64,000 nt of DNA from Selaginella tamariscina (taxonomy: Eukaryota > Streptophyta > Lycopodiopsida > Selaginellales > Selaginellaceae). The notes below the pieces were generated by a model. It saw only the letters and a program-made list of their open reading frames with translations, made no database searches and was not told the DNA's origin. Shown here in pieces: positions 1-13,468 of this stretch (position 1 is its first letter; each line of letters opens with the position of its first letter). Made by a program: the position numbers and the translations under genes. The DNA lies in contig PUQB01000033.1 in the NCBI GenBank assembly GCA_003024785.1, forward strand, positions 713,170-777,169. The letters are read 5' to 3'.

Positions 1-1180
1 TAGAATGTTTATGGCAAATATTATGCTAAAATGAGATTACCTCCCATCTTTACGAATTAATAAATTCATCCCTCTTGCTCCATCACAACCTCCTACCATT
101 CCATGTGGTGCAAGAGCCCTTCTCTCCGATAATATGCTCACTGTCACTGCCTTCCTAAACTCAATCTCCCTATATACACATTGCCCAGGCATGAGTAAAT
201 TACATACACATTTACACACTCAGCATGTGTGTACATGTGTACGCATGTGTGTACACACATGCGAATGTGTATACGTACCTTATGACGCCGTCTCCTCCAC
301 GGAACTGTCCATCTCCACCGCTCCCTTCCCGCAGTCCAAAGTGTTTAAAACTACAGGATATCGCTGCTCAAATATCTCAGGATCCGTCATCCTTGTATTC
401 GTCATGTGGCATTGAACTCCACTTGTCCCATGCCATCTGCCCATCCAGCTCAATCACACACACGCACACACACACACACATGAATGTGTCTTATGAAATC
501 CGTCTATGCATGTATATATACATGTCTATGCAGCTGTCTATCTATACATCATATACAGAGCAGACATGCATATATATAAAGCCAGTATGTGTCTTATGAA
601 ATCCGTCTATGCATGTGTGTGTGTGTGTGTATGTTGTCTATCTATACATATTACACATATATGCATACATCTCTCTTTTACACACACACACACACACACA
701 CACCTTGGTCCGGCACCACTCCCTCCAGCAATAGTCTCATAATACCCAAAACTCTCATCCCCAAAAGTCAAGTTATTCATGCACCCTGTGAGCAAGCACA
801 CGCCTCAAAAGCCGACAAGACGACATCTGTGACTCGCTGAGAGGTCAGCACATTCCCTCCGACAACCGCTGCCTTGTCGCTGGGAGACAAGAAGCATTCA
901 GGGGGGATCTTAATGCTCACCGGTGCTAAGCACCCCTGATTTAACGGAATATCTACGTCCACCAGGCACCTTAAGCAGTATATTACGGCTGCTGACGTCA
1001 CTGCTTCCGGTGCATTCCAGTTTCCATACACTTCCGGTCCCGTTCCGTCAAAGTCGAACACGGCCTCCCTACCTCTGGGTCAATCGTTAGGGCTAGTTTT
1101 ATTATCGATCCATCGTCCATATAATCCTCCCCACGTAGTTTCACAGCTGCAAAACATGTGTGTGTGTGTGCACATGCATG

Positions 1181-1221
<41 letters not shown>

Positions 1222-2528
1222 TATAAGATTACGTGTGGAGGGTTTTGCTTGGTGTCTAGCAGCTACGGACTTGAGCATCTCACGAACAGCAGCCTCAGCA
1301 TTCGCCTGTACGTGGTGCATGTACGCTTGTACGACATCAAGGCCGTACTCCTCTATCAGCTCGCCAATAAGCACAATTCCTCGCTGGTTTGCTGCAACCT
1401 GTGCATATGCGTGTGTGTAAGCGTCCATATGTATGTGTGCATATATGTTGTACACATGCATATACACATACACACCATGCATGTGTGTGTATATATGTAT
1501 GCATGTGTATACCTGCGCTCGGAGGTCAGATAAGTTATCCTGTAGCTTCCTTGTGCCGGGAATTTGTTTATGGGATCCATCTAACACCACAACTTCTTCA
1601 GCTTTTAAAATCCGGGATATTCCTTCCTGATAACATCAAGAAAACCATTTAATATCAATTATTACTATCTATCTATAAAAGATATAATTAAATATATGTA
1701 TATATGTATAACGCACATATATACACACACAACACAACACAGATATGGTACTCAACTATATATTTACATTTTATGTAGCATCTATTGTTCTTTGTCCCTT
1801 GATTATTGTAACTAAGTCTTTATATAACTACATTCAGGTGTATCAAACACGCGCGCGTCACATATACGCACAAGATATAGTCTTCAACTATATAGATCTA
1901 TTTTTTGTATTATATATTGTAGTTGACTTATTATTTATAAAAACTACATATTTATCATAACACACACACCGCACATACTATACATACATATATATATGGA
2001 CATACCTCTTGAAATTTACCACCTTCAACAAGTTTAAAGGCTTTTATCGCAGCTCCTTCCTCTCGTATGCTCTTTGAAAATGGAGGCATACTTCCAGGTG
2101 TTATTCCTGTATATTACATTATAATGGATCTAATAAATCAATAAATACAGTTACTATATGATGATATTTATGTACTTTACAGTAAGTATATATATAACAT
2201 AACATGGTATACGATATGAATATACTATATGAAATCGGATTGACTTCGTGATATCTCCATGCATTATACGAATGTGAACACACACACACACACACGCGCA
2301 AGCACGCACACACACACACGTTACTCCTATTTCTGCATGGTGTCCACGGCTAGCAACAAAGAAGATAAGTTTATCCTCACGGAAAACAGGTGTAACCACG
2401 GTAATATCTGGAAGGTGACTACCACCAGCTGCAGGATGATTAGTGACTAGTACATCACCTTCTTTAAGATTATCAGCCCAATACTGTAATTGCCATCTCA
2501 CTGTACTCGACATAGCACCTGAAAAATA

Positions 2529-2605
<77 letters not shown>

Positions 2606-5600
2606 CTAAATGAACTGGTACATGAGGAGCATTTGCTACTAAACCACCAGTTGGACCAAAGAGTGCACAGGAGAAATCCAGCCGTTCTTTTATATTTGTC
2701 GAGATAGAGGTTCTTTGTAGAGTCCTTCCCATTTGCTCCGCAATCCCCATAAACCTATGTATATAATTGTGTTATATGTATGTGTTGTTGTGTGTGTGTA
2801 AGTATGTGTATGTCATAAATACGTACACTGTCGCATATATGTAATGGCATGTTATACAGGTATATGGGGTGTGTACACAAATATATAGTCTTGCATTAAT
2901 ACATATATACATATATATGTCAGATACCTGTTATTGAAAATAGACAATTGTACGACGTCCGATTCAGTACCGACTTTGAATCCAATACGTTCATATCCAA
3001 CCTCAATACGAATGTTCCCGTACATTGTGACAGATGCCTTGCTACAGGTTCAACCACAATCGTACTGTTACCGTTCATGATGATTGACGGACGTGAATTT
3101 CGTGTCCGTACCCAAGCGCTTCCAGACGGTACACCTCGGTTTCGTACCACCTTGACACACAAGGTACACATTAGACGTGTTTATACACATACACATACGT
3201 GCACACATAGAAATACATGTGCTATTCTTGGTCAATCTATACATAATTCCATGTATATTTACCACGCACACACAACAAACGATGCACAAATTATAACTCC
3301 CACACATCATATATTCATATCCATAACTTGCTGCACATATAAAAATGTACATATATATTAGATAAAGCGACACATGAAACATATAGAAGTTTAGGATAGT
3401 TTAATATAAACACAACATACACGCTCATACACACACAGACGCATATATGTATCACATGTGTGTACAACCTTGTTCCAAAGAAGACTTGTCGATTAGAAAG
3501 ACTCAGAAGGAGGCTCTGTACCGGTTGCTTTATCAAGTACGACGGGCTTTAGAATATCCGTTATACCCGTCCACGTACTCGTACATCAGTTATCAACACA
3601 GACCTGTATAACACCAATGAGTATAAAAGAAGCATGGACGTATATATAGACACATACAGATAAGTATGTATCCCTGGAAAATGCAGATAATAACTAATAG
3701 CTAGCTTATCTACACATATATATTCTATTAGTATTATATGTATATCTTGAGACGAATAACTACACATACACACACACACGCAACACACACCTGTTTTGAA
3801 GCTCAAAACCATACTCTCTTTGAAATTCTTTTAATAGCTCTGCAAAAGTCCTTATCTTCGGGCTCCCCAACCATGATCCCCGTATCTGTGCCTTCATAAC
3901 GTAGATTCAAAAAACACCTCTGTTTAATACTCTCGTCCTTAAAAATTCTGTAACTTAAGCTGCAAACCACAACATTATGTATATAAGAATAATATACCAT
4001 AACACGTGCAACATACTAAGAGATATACACATAATGTATACAACACAATACAATATAACAATGCATATATACAGTGTATATCAGGCTTACATTTTCTTTG
4101 ACGGCATGAGAGAGTTTTTCCGCTCTCTTCCAAACTTCTGGCATAACATCTGGACCGTAAGATGCCGAGTACGGCTCTTGCGCTTCTTCAATGACGTCAG
4201 CAAGCCCAAGTCCGTACGCAGATTAATATTCCACAGTATCTATAAAGAACAGCCGTAACCATTACACAGACATATGCGCATGCACACATATTGGTTTGAG
4301 TACCTATGAACAATGACTTCACGAACACCAAGAGCTTTAGCGATGGCACAAGCATGTTGTGGGCCTGCTCCTCCAAAGCATGCTAATGTATGCTGACCAG
4401 TTTCGTACCTGGTATATGATATATAAGTTATGTGTATAGTCATGTGCTTATGTCTATATGTATGTGTATGAGTATTACCCCTTCATCTCCGTGAGTTCGC
4501 GAATTGGTCTACACATTGCCCTCGTTTGCCGTCAAGGAATCCCAATGCTACTTGCTCAATGCTCATCTCTTGAGCAGACTCATCCATCGTCCTGTAAATT
4601 AAACATTCACACACACCATATATCTACGTAAATATAGGAGTTATACACAACCTTAAGAGTTGGAAGACGTTAATAATACTGCTATAGTTATATAAATTAT
4701 ATATCATATAAATATGAGTGCGTATATATACTATACGTGTATACATATTCACATTAAAGAAAGAGTCAAACTGTTTTCACATATTGAATACTGATTAGTT
4801 GATTAGTGAGTTTATAGCAAGTTTACCTCCGGTAAGCGTTAACCTCGTTAGCCAGGGTTTGAAATGCTTGTCTTGCAGCTTCAAGATCCAACGGCTCGTT
4901 TTCACTGGGACCAAAGATCGACGGGAAATAATCCGGTATAACCCTTCCCAGTACCAAGTTTGCATCCGTCACAGCTAACTCACCACCTAAATCACATATA
5001 ATTTAAATTATTAAATTATGGCACTGAGGACGGTGCATGGCTCCAAAAGGTTACGCGTTATATACCAATATATTATTTATTTGATTACTATTAAAAATTA
5101 TTAGTAGTCAAAAACATTATTTATTAATTACCTTTTCTATAACACACAGGCCCAGGATGAGCACCAACAGACTCAGGACCAACTTTAAACACACCTACTT
5201 GAAACTTGAGTTTTGAACCTCCCCAGCAGCTACAGTGTTTATATCGAGCTGTGGAGCCTGTACAAAAACATTATTACATATTCATACATAAACACACACA
5301 TAAATACATAACAGGTTACTGAATATGTGTATAGTTTCATTATAAGTATGTGCTCCTTTTCTTGAGGCTTGAAGCATCATCTTCACTGGAAATACATATA
5401 ACTAGAAGTATTAAATATACGTATACATAAAAAAACATACATATTAATAGTACTTGTTAGTGTTTAGAATAAACTAAAATATGCATTACCTGGATTATAA
5501 CACCTGCTGTTTCCGTTTCGAGAACTTGTTCATACTTTCCAGCATATCTACATATATGTTAGATACAACATACCACATACACACAGGCACGCACGCGCGC

Positions 5601-6766
5601 GCGCGCGCACGCACACACACACACACGTATCATGTGTGCTTAGACATGCATATATCATGTATCGTATACACGTAAGCGTGTGAGTACATCCATCCATCCA
5701 TGAATACCTACATACATACATACATGTGTGTGTGTATGTATATGCATGTATGTATATGTATCTGAGTGTAACATGTCTGTACATAGTCCACCACATAATG
5801 GCACACACACACCTGCTAACGTCAGTAGAAGTACCGCCCATGTCAAATCCAATTAAAGCCTGTTTAGTCTCAAGATTAAATGTAGTTTTTGCATAACCCA
5901 CGCCTCCAGCAGGTCCAGATAATATTGCTTTATGGCCAGAAAATTTACTCTCCGGAGTAAACCACCATCCGACTGTTTAATAATGACAAATATGTAAACA
6001 TTTAAAATAAGTATTAGTTAGAAACATTTACTGCAATATAATACCTGCATGAATGAGACTGATACATAACTAAGCCCTTCATCAAACCCGGATAAAAACC
6101 CGGTAAGATAGTCTTTAATTACAGGCGTAAGATATGCATCGACGGTGGCTGTTTGTCCACGTGGAACAGCTCTAACCATTGGAACCAACGACGATGATAG
6201 CGAGACCTTGTCATGATAACATACACAATCTTATCACTCCATATACATGCTAACTTTTACACACACACACGTATACATGTACATGTACATGTGCGGCGTG
6301 TGTTTACTGTATATACATACGTGTATATACAATTACCTGTTTAAATCCCATTTGTCTAGCAAGCTTCTCCACTTCAAGTTCATGTTTTGGGAAAATATAT
6401 GAATGAAGGAAAACTACAGCAAGGCTATGAATGCCTTTATCCAGAAGCTTTTGTAATTGTGGCTTTAATGAAGTTAAATCAATTGGCTTAATCACCTCGA
6501 TTAACTCACCGGATATTCCAGTCACAACTTCGTATCCCTGTTATATAAAACTTTGTATATACATGTATACTATGTATGTGTATGTGGGTACATATAATAT
6601 ATATATATATATATATGTATCCATATCTTAAATGTATTTGTATGTCCAACCAACTTGATATAGACACACATGTGTGTACGTCTATGCCTGTACGGGGAGA
6701 AGCAGATTATAACACGTGTGTCTGTGTGTGTTTGAGAGAGAGAGAGAGAGAGTTACGCATATATAT

Positions 6767-6837
<71 letters not shown>

Positions 6838-8244
6838 TTGTATATTATTATGCACACACGCACACATGCAAGTCTATATATGTATGTATAAGTATGTAAA
6901 CACACCTCTGTGTCATTTTTTATGTCGTTTTCCAATACGAGGCGGACTCTTTCATTAACTTCAACAACTTCTTCATAAAGAGGAGACGGTTTTGCAGCCG
7001 TAAGATCAAAGATGTGTGGACGAGCCTGGTTTCCAATTAGCAGAAGATCCTTAAAACCTGCACTTAACATGCTTTTTAAGCTAATGTGTGTGTGGGTGTG
7101 TGTGTGTGAGAGAGAGAGAGACGTTTGCATATCCAGATACAGATATCTTTTGTCTATCAATATCGGATATACACAGACACGTACAGACACAAACACACAC
7201 ACATCTAAACAAAGACAAAGGGAAAAATACGGATGCATTATATGGCACACAGAACACACACACACACACACCTTTCGTGACACACAGGGCAGTGTGTTCC
7301 CTTTGCGTTCGAGGAGGGCATTTGTTGCTACAGTAGTTCCCATGCGAATCCAGTCTATGTTTTTCGTTGGTATCTTCGATGAGCGTGGAATAGATTCTCC
7401 AGTATATTCCTCCAGAATTCTACGAATCCCTTCCCTTGGTGCATCTTCGTAGTTAGTTGGATCCACAGACAGGAGTTTTACGACCTGTTAGCAAAAGCAA
7501 TCACTGAAAACGTTAAAACTTATTGTGAATTAAATATAGCATGTGTAGTGTGTCTGTGTTACATATGTTCATGCGTGAAGTGCCTATATGGTCTCTACAC
7601 AGACAAATATATATGCTTTGTTCAGTGCATATGTCGCAAGTTAAGTGTGCTTGTACATATATCACATATACATGTCAGATGCATTTCTATTTCATGCATG
7701 TCCATACACACACACACACACAAAGTACATGCATACGTCCCATACACATACAATCCCTCTCTCTCTCTAGTTGTTTTTTGTTGTATAATGTATATATACA
7801 TTATGTGTATAGTGTGTGTACCTTGAAGCCTGGATTGCCAGGAACTTCAGCATATATATCAGTGAATGTACCTCCCCTGTCAATACAGAATCGGAACTGC
7901 CTCGAGCTTTTATTCTTCCATGATTGAATCTGTATAGAAACCTTAAGAAACCAACAATCTATTTATCAAATCCTCTCTCTCTCTCTCAAATGATTATTAA
8001 GGAGGAACAAGACAAACCAGCTTATTGTACCCGTGACATATGCATGTAATCTACGCTTCAGAAACGTGTGTGTATATGTATGCATATGTGTGTGTGTCAT
8101 TTGTTATCTCTGTGTATATCAATTTCCGATGCAAATGCAGAAAACTATTACAATAAATGATTAAAACTGTGTCAACTAGAGAGATTAAAGAAATTAAATA
8201 AGAGGATTCGAGATTAACCTCACCTGCTTGTAGATCACGAACAT
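1..8244 (-). CDS. OXP1: 5-oxoprolinase (ATP-hydrolysing), 3' end outside window
   Basis: This cytosolic enzyme opens 5-oxoproline to glutamate with ATP, in glutathione turnover. Exon 1 (8224-8244) reads MFVIYKQ and splices in frame to 7822-7929, which carries the HyuA N-terminal motif [13 protein letters not shown]. Later exons give [16 protein letters not shown] (about 7310-7400), [19 protein letters not shown] (about 7010-7065), the HyuA motif [10 protein letters not shown] (about 5830), [19 protein letters not shown] (about 4320-4385), Hyu[20 protein letters not shown] (about 2410-2460) and SILSERR near 115-135. The last exon or exons, roughly the final 40 residues of a protein of about 1,265, lie beyond base 1. 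At least ten exons carry 1-bp frame breaks, many in homopolymers (344-346, 1067-1069, 3844-3847, 5221-5224). Similarity to plant OXP1 continues across each break, so I favour sequence error over pseudogene. Introns are rich in CA/GT/TA microsatellites. Confidence 0.93.
2531..2600. repeat. (GT)n(GA)n compound microsatellite filling an OXP1 intron
   Basis: About 20 GT repeats run directly into about 15 GA repeats. Together they make up nearly the whole intron between the exons ending HVPVHLG and beginning AMSSTVRW. In the sense of the gene this reads (CT)n(CA)n ahead of the acceptor. Confidence 0.9.
6599..6840. repeat. TA and GA microsatellite cluster in an OXP1 intron
   Basis: The segment holds a (TA)n run near 6599-6616, a (GA)n run near 6733-6752 and long interrupted (TA)n runs at about 6765-6840. 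All lie in the intron between the exons encoding ENDIKNDTE and [10 protein letters not shown]. Confidence 0.85.
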
Positions 8245-9167
8245 CTGTGGGTTTTGTACTGCCCTAAAAAGAGCATGTTCTTAAATGGCATTATTCTTAT
8301 ATATAGAAATATATATATATTAAAATGAAATATAATACTTTTAAAATTATACACTGATAAAATAAGAATAAGAATATCCACAGAGATACTTTTAAATTTT
8401 AAATTAGTACATTATTAATAAAATTAATAAAGGTTTAAACAAAACTCTTTGTTTAAATTGCCGTTGATATATATACAAATCTTCTCCTGATTCACCTGAA
8501 AAAACAAATTCGGATATAAATACACACACCAACACACACACACACACACATGATACACATACATACATACATACATACAAACATGTGTCGATGTGTATGC
8601 ATGTAAACACCGTATAATAATTGCTGCTCAGTTAAAGTATATCAGCACATAGGATTAGTATATCCTGTTCAGTCCTGTTGAGCTTGATTAATTTTAGATT
8701 CATCAATGCAGCATATTGCACACACACACGCAAAAAATACACTATATATCTCTATGAAGCATAACACACACACACACACAAACATTACAACAAATACTTA
8801 CATATATGCATGATATGTGTGTGTGTGTGTGTATAGCTGCTCGGATCAGCGGGGTATCAACATATGGATTTCATAAAACCCAGCTCAGTCCTGTTGAGCT
8901 TGAAGATTTTCAGATTTCGTCATGGCAGCATTGTCAATAACAAACATTAATGGTAATATAGAGATGCAGTTTAACCTGGATCTCCCAATTAGAAATATAT
9001 ATATATATAGGAAGACAAGCTGATATCATCTCTATTTATTTCTGAGTTATTTCAGCCACCTGTCTCACTTGTTGAAAACAGACGGATAGTTTAACTCATC
9101 CTACAAATGTGCATAGACATTCATAAACGTAATTGTATGTGCGTATGCGTGTAAATTTCAAATCACC
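8245..9167. other. Intergenic spacer with an imperfect direct repeat
   Basis: This is the spacer between OXP1 and the next minus-strand gene. I see CA/GT and GTAT microsatellites. Two related blocks at about 8639-8713 and 8842-8934 share the segment CAGTCCTGTTGAGCTTGA and a flanking GATTTC/GGCAGCAT-like context. A short minus-strand open frame (GESGEDLYIYQRQFKQ, about 8450-8500) has no recognisable family and I do not call it a gene. Confidence 0.6.
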
Positions 9168-10146
9168 TCATTTTGTCCCCTCTAGCCTGGAAATCCGAGA
9201 CTCCAACTCCTTGTAGTAGTTTTGTGCCTAGAGAAATATGAATTACAATAAGAACACTACACACACACACGCGTGTATATAGAAACAGAAATGATGTTAT
9301 GTGTGATGATATTCATATGGCACAACGCTACTAAGAATCTGTCTATAAATGCAGACATAAATATACATTTATTGCAAGAAATATCACATACAACATACGT
9401 CATACTGTGATGCATATACACATATATTACATACACATCATGCATAAGAATGAAACTAACAATGGTTCAAAATATGTCCCAACTAACAAGACCCATTATC
9501 TATACGTCAGAAAATGGATGCAAAGTGGTCAATACAGGAAGAATTTAGCTTCAAGGGAACGAGCCCATAAGCATTACATAAGCTTATTGACTAGCAAATA
9601 AGAAGCATCACACACAATACACAAGCATTTCTACGGCTTTATATATGTGCAAAAAAAAAGAAAATACAACATATACTTAACTGATAAAAGACTAGAAGTT
9701 TACACATAACATATAGCATATATATACACATACCCACTATCAATACAGGATATGTCCCAATTAACAAGACCCATTATCCATATATACCAGAAAAATGGAT
9801 AGAAAATGGTCAATACAGGACAATAACAATGTCGCTTCCAGGGAACGAGCCCATAAGCAGTAGATCAGCTTATTGACTAGCAAATAAAGAAGCATACACA
9901 CATACATAAAATACAGTTTAAATCATCGATTTATATGAAACGGGTGAATGCAGTGATTTAGCTACGAAATTCATCGATTAATTAGCACAAGTGGATTAAA
10001 ATTATAGATTTATATGAAATCGAAGAAATTACCTGCTCAACGAGGATTCTGTGGCTCGATTGGACGTCTTTCTGGACTATGTACATGCCGATGGCCGCCG
10101 CTGATGCAAATCCGGCGATGAACGACGCCGCCCGCACACGGAACAT
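9168..10146 (-). CDS. Small membrane-anchored coiled-coil protein, two exons
   Basis: Exon 1 (10033-10146) begins MFRVRAASFIAGFASAAA and exon 2 (9168-9227) reads AQNYYKELESRISRLEGTK before TGA. They join in phase 0 across GT-AG boundaries to give about 57 residues. The N-terminal half is a single hydrophobic, alanine- and glycine-rich helix after two arginines, which would suit an inner mitochondrial or plastid membrane anchor. The C-terminal half is a short amphipathic heptad-like helix (KELESRISRLEG). Telo-box copies stand immediately upstream of the ATG, as at the neighbouring genes. I do not recognise a named family. The large intron of about 805 bp holds a 140-bp direct repeat. The gene is real in my view because splice sites, phase and upstream motif agree, but its function is unknown. 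Confidence 0.65.
9468..9893. repeat. Imperfect direct repeat pair (about 140 bp) in an intron
   Basis: Copies at about 9468-9607 and 9750-9893 share TATGTCCCAA, ACAAGACCCATTATC, TGGTCAATACAGGA, GGAACGAGCCCATAAGCA and CTTATTGACTAGCAAATAA, in the same order and spacing. Both are inside the large intron of the small membrane-protein gene. No coding potential is seen. Confidence 0.85.
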
Positions 10147-10149
10147 ATC

Positions 10150-10176
10150 TAGAACCCTAACCCTCCAAAAACCCTA
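10150..10176 (-). promoter_or_regulatory. Telo-box cluster upstream of the small membrane-protein gene
   Basis: Three CCCTA-type motifs (ACCCTAACCCT and AAACCCTAG) lie within 30 bp upstream of the ATG at 10146. Such telo-boxes are typical of the 5' flanks of plant genes for translation and growth functions. Confidence 0.6.
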
Positions 10177-10383
10177 GAAGTCAATTGATCCTACGGCTAT
10201 AATTTCCTGGCATCTTTTCGATGGATATTCTTGAGCACTATGGCATATACCGTTAATATTGAACTACATTAAACATGAATTAATTTAAATAATTATGCAT
10301 CATGCGCATATACCTTGTTAAGAAAAAGAATATTCTTCAGAAAAAACAAATCGAATTAAATATGTATATATTAATGACATGGA

Positions 10384-12791
10384 TTACTTTTTGCCTTTTG
10401 GCTTCCCGCCTTTTTCCCCGCCTTGGGCCGTTGGATCAAGCTTGGGCTTGGCCCAATCCTACAAAAGACAAATAGAATAAATAAATAAACAAAGAATAAT
10501 AATATTTTTAACATTAATATAATTTATTATATTATGATACCCGTAAAGCTTGATGAAATTCTGCATCCACAGGCTTTGAGTCGTATATGTGTGTTGTAAA
10601 CTCATCAACCTTCAATGGATTAATTCTCACCTATTAAATAAATAAAAAATAATAATATTAAACGTAAAAGTGTAGAAATGTATATACGCATATGCATACA
10701 CGCAAACATATACATACATACCACGCACACACAACATAAATACAAAACATATATGTATACACAATATACTCATGTATCAAGATTAATAATTATTCCAAAT
10801 ATATTATATCATTTACTATTAAATAGATTATCTTCATTAAAAAGAAGACTCAAACTCAAACATCACAACACACATCAAACTACATGTCAGCTAGATATCT
10901 AACGTGTGTGTGTGTTTATATAAAAACACACACACACACACACCACACAACATACCTTACGTTTACGTTTTTCGGTTAAAACTCGTTTGCAAAATTGTTC
11001 AATTGTTCCGGAGCTGTATCCTTCAGAGATATGAGCAAGTGTTGATAGATTAAATGTTTCTGTGACAGTTCCTCCGTGCCGTTCGATCAAAGCCCTCCAG
11101 AGCGTAGATCTACACCCGTAATCTGGATACGGTACGTATATACGCTTGTTAAAAAAGTTTGCTAGTGCTGGTGGCTTCCCTGGTGAGTCCTAAACATATT
11201 ATATTGTAAGTTATATATAATATAGGTATATACACACCTCTCTCTTTCCCTATATGTGTGTGTGTGTGTATAAGTAAGTATTTTCTTATAATTAGTGTAA
11301 AATATAATTAATATACTTACTATAGGCCTTGAAGATGTGCCTATAAACAACACCCGATCACCTGGTCTTATTCCATTTACTTCTTTCAATAATGGTTTCT
11401 TATATCTATTTGCCTTGTCTTTTAAACCATATGTTTTAGCTTCTTTTTGTCCGTGACAAAAATCTAAAAGGAATTAAAACAAAAACAATTAATCAATTAA
11501 AAATTTATATGTACATATATAAAGTATTTGCAAAATTTGATGCAACTTTATAACTTAGAAATTTTTATATTATAACTTTATATAATATCTGCATATACTT
11601 TATTAAATATTATGTAAAAACGGTATGTGTGTGTGTGTGTGTCTATTATATAATATATATTACTTTTTCAACTCCATTTACGTGAACAATCGTTGGTGCC
11701 ATGATCCTTGCAATCTTAAAAGCCATCTGAAGCATCTTAGCCGCTTGTTTACCAGGGTATATTCCATCCATAACTTCAGGTGACAAGTTTATATACGTTG
11801 CACCTGTTGTTCTGCATGCTGCATGCACCTATAAAAACATTTCAATATTATACTTCATATGAAATACTCAATTAATGAATATCAAGCAATTAAATATTTT
11901 TTAATCAAGTAATAATAGAATTTACCAGTAATTTTTTCCCATTGAGGTCTCCACCATATAGAAGAACAGATTTAACAAATGGAGCGTGCTCATGTACAAA
12001 GTCACTCACTAAAGGAAAAACACAATATTCTATAGCCAACCTTTTAACCTGTAACAGAAAGAATAAGTTCGCACGCACGCACACATACACATACACACAC
12101 GCACGCGCACACACACCTGAGCCATTGAAGGATCCACAAGTCCATTAGTATCCATCTCAAGGCTGCTGCCAAAGAAGCTATCTGTTGCAACAAAATCCAA
12201 GAAATCCCTCTTTGGACATGCCTGTAACTTCCACAGTCACACACACACACATTCTTCCCGATATAAAGTTACATCACATATAATACCTGAATGATTGCAG
12301 ACTTAGCTAGCTCAGCATATATAGATTCAATAGTCCTTGTCGCTGTTGCATCCTGATACAACTTTGAGTTATCAAAATGAGATATGTACATAAATATATG
12401 GATGTTTATTTCTCGACACACATTAAGTTTATGTGTATGCAAACGTACATACACATACGTACACATACCTTGAGTTTTTTAGCTTTCTTCTTAGGAGGAG
12501 GTGGTGGCTCATCTGCGTCATCTTTCTTCGCTTCCTTCTTTTCTGGCTTTCCAGCCTCTCCTTTCTGCTTCTTTTTTGCTGCCTTAAGCTCTGCTATTAT
12601 CTTCTGCTTAACCTTATCCAGTATTGACCTTGTTGTCTCATCCACTTCAAGGCGTATCTACATACAAACAATCAGTGTGTGTGTGTGTGAGATAGTATTT
12701 GTACACTGATATATGCAGTAATATAACTTGTACGCGCATCAGTTAACTTAACAGTACTATAGTTATCAGTAAACCTAAAAGTATTACCTGG

Positions 12792-12828
<37 letters not shown>

Positions 12829-13431
12829 GTAATGTATGTATATAGATATGTGTGTGTTTCTATGTGTGTGTGTGCATTTACAATATGCATATCTTCAAGA
12901 AGTAACATGCATCTTTACAATTATATAATTTGCATAATATATAATAAGTCAGAGTTAGAGCACTGATTATATAATGAAAATGTAATAATTTAAACCATTA
13001 TACGCACACATATGCACACCTGTTCGAAGACCATAGGCCGGAGTTGGGACTTAAGAACATCCATGTCATACTTTTGTGCCAAGTCGACAGAGTTATCCTT
13101 GTCATGCCACGTCCGCGTGTAAAACTCCAAGCACTCACGTATATGACGTAGGAAAAACTTGGGACAGGACGGGGGCTTGTCCGGATCCTCCTCAGGAAGC
13201 GTGGGATGACGTGGCACAGGCGGCCCTTTAGCCTTTTTCTTCTCTTTTCGTCCTTCTTTTCCTCCTTTTTGCCCTTTTTCTCTTCTACTTGGAAGCCCAG
13301 CTGCGGTGGAGGATGAACTATGTATTTGCTGCCTCCGTCTACTGCCTTCGGAAATGGTGGGAAAAACCTGCATATGTATATTACTGTGTGTGTGTGTAGA
13401 GGGAGAGGATCTCTCTCTCTCTCTCTCTATA

Positions 13432-13468
<37 letters not shown>

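Noticed and set aside
37..840. Several overlapping small plus-strand frames rich in histidine, threonine and cysteine-valine repeats
   Set aside because: They are translations of CA/GT microsatellites in OXP1 introns and antisense exon sequence.
1..8244. OXP1 as a pseudogene
   Set aside because: All domains, splice sites and conserved motifs remain. The breaks are single-base, often in homopolymers, and similar breaks occur in unrelated genes.
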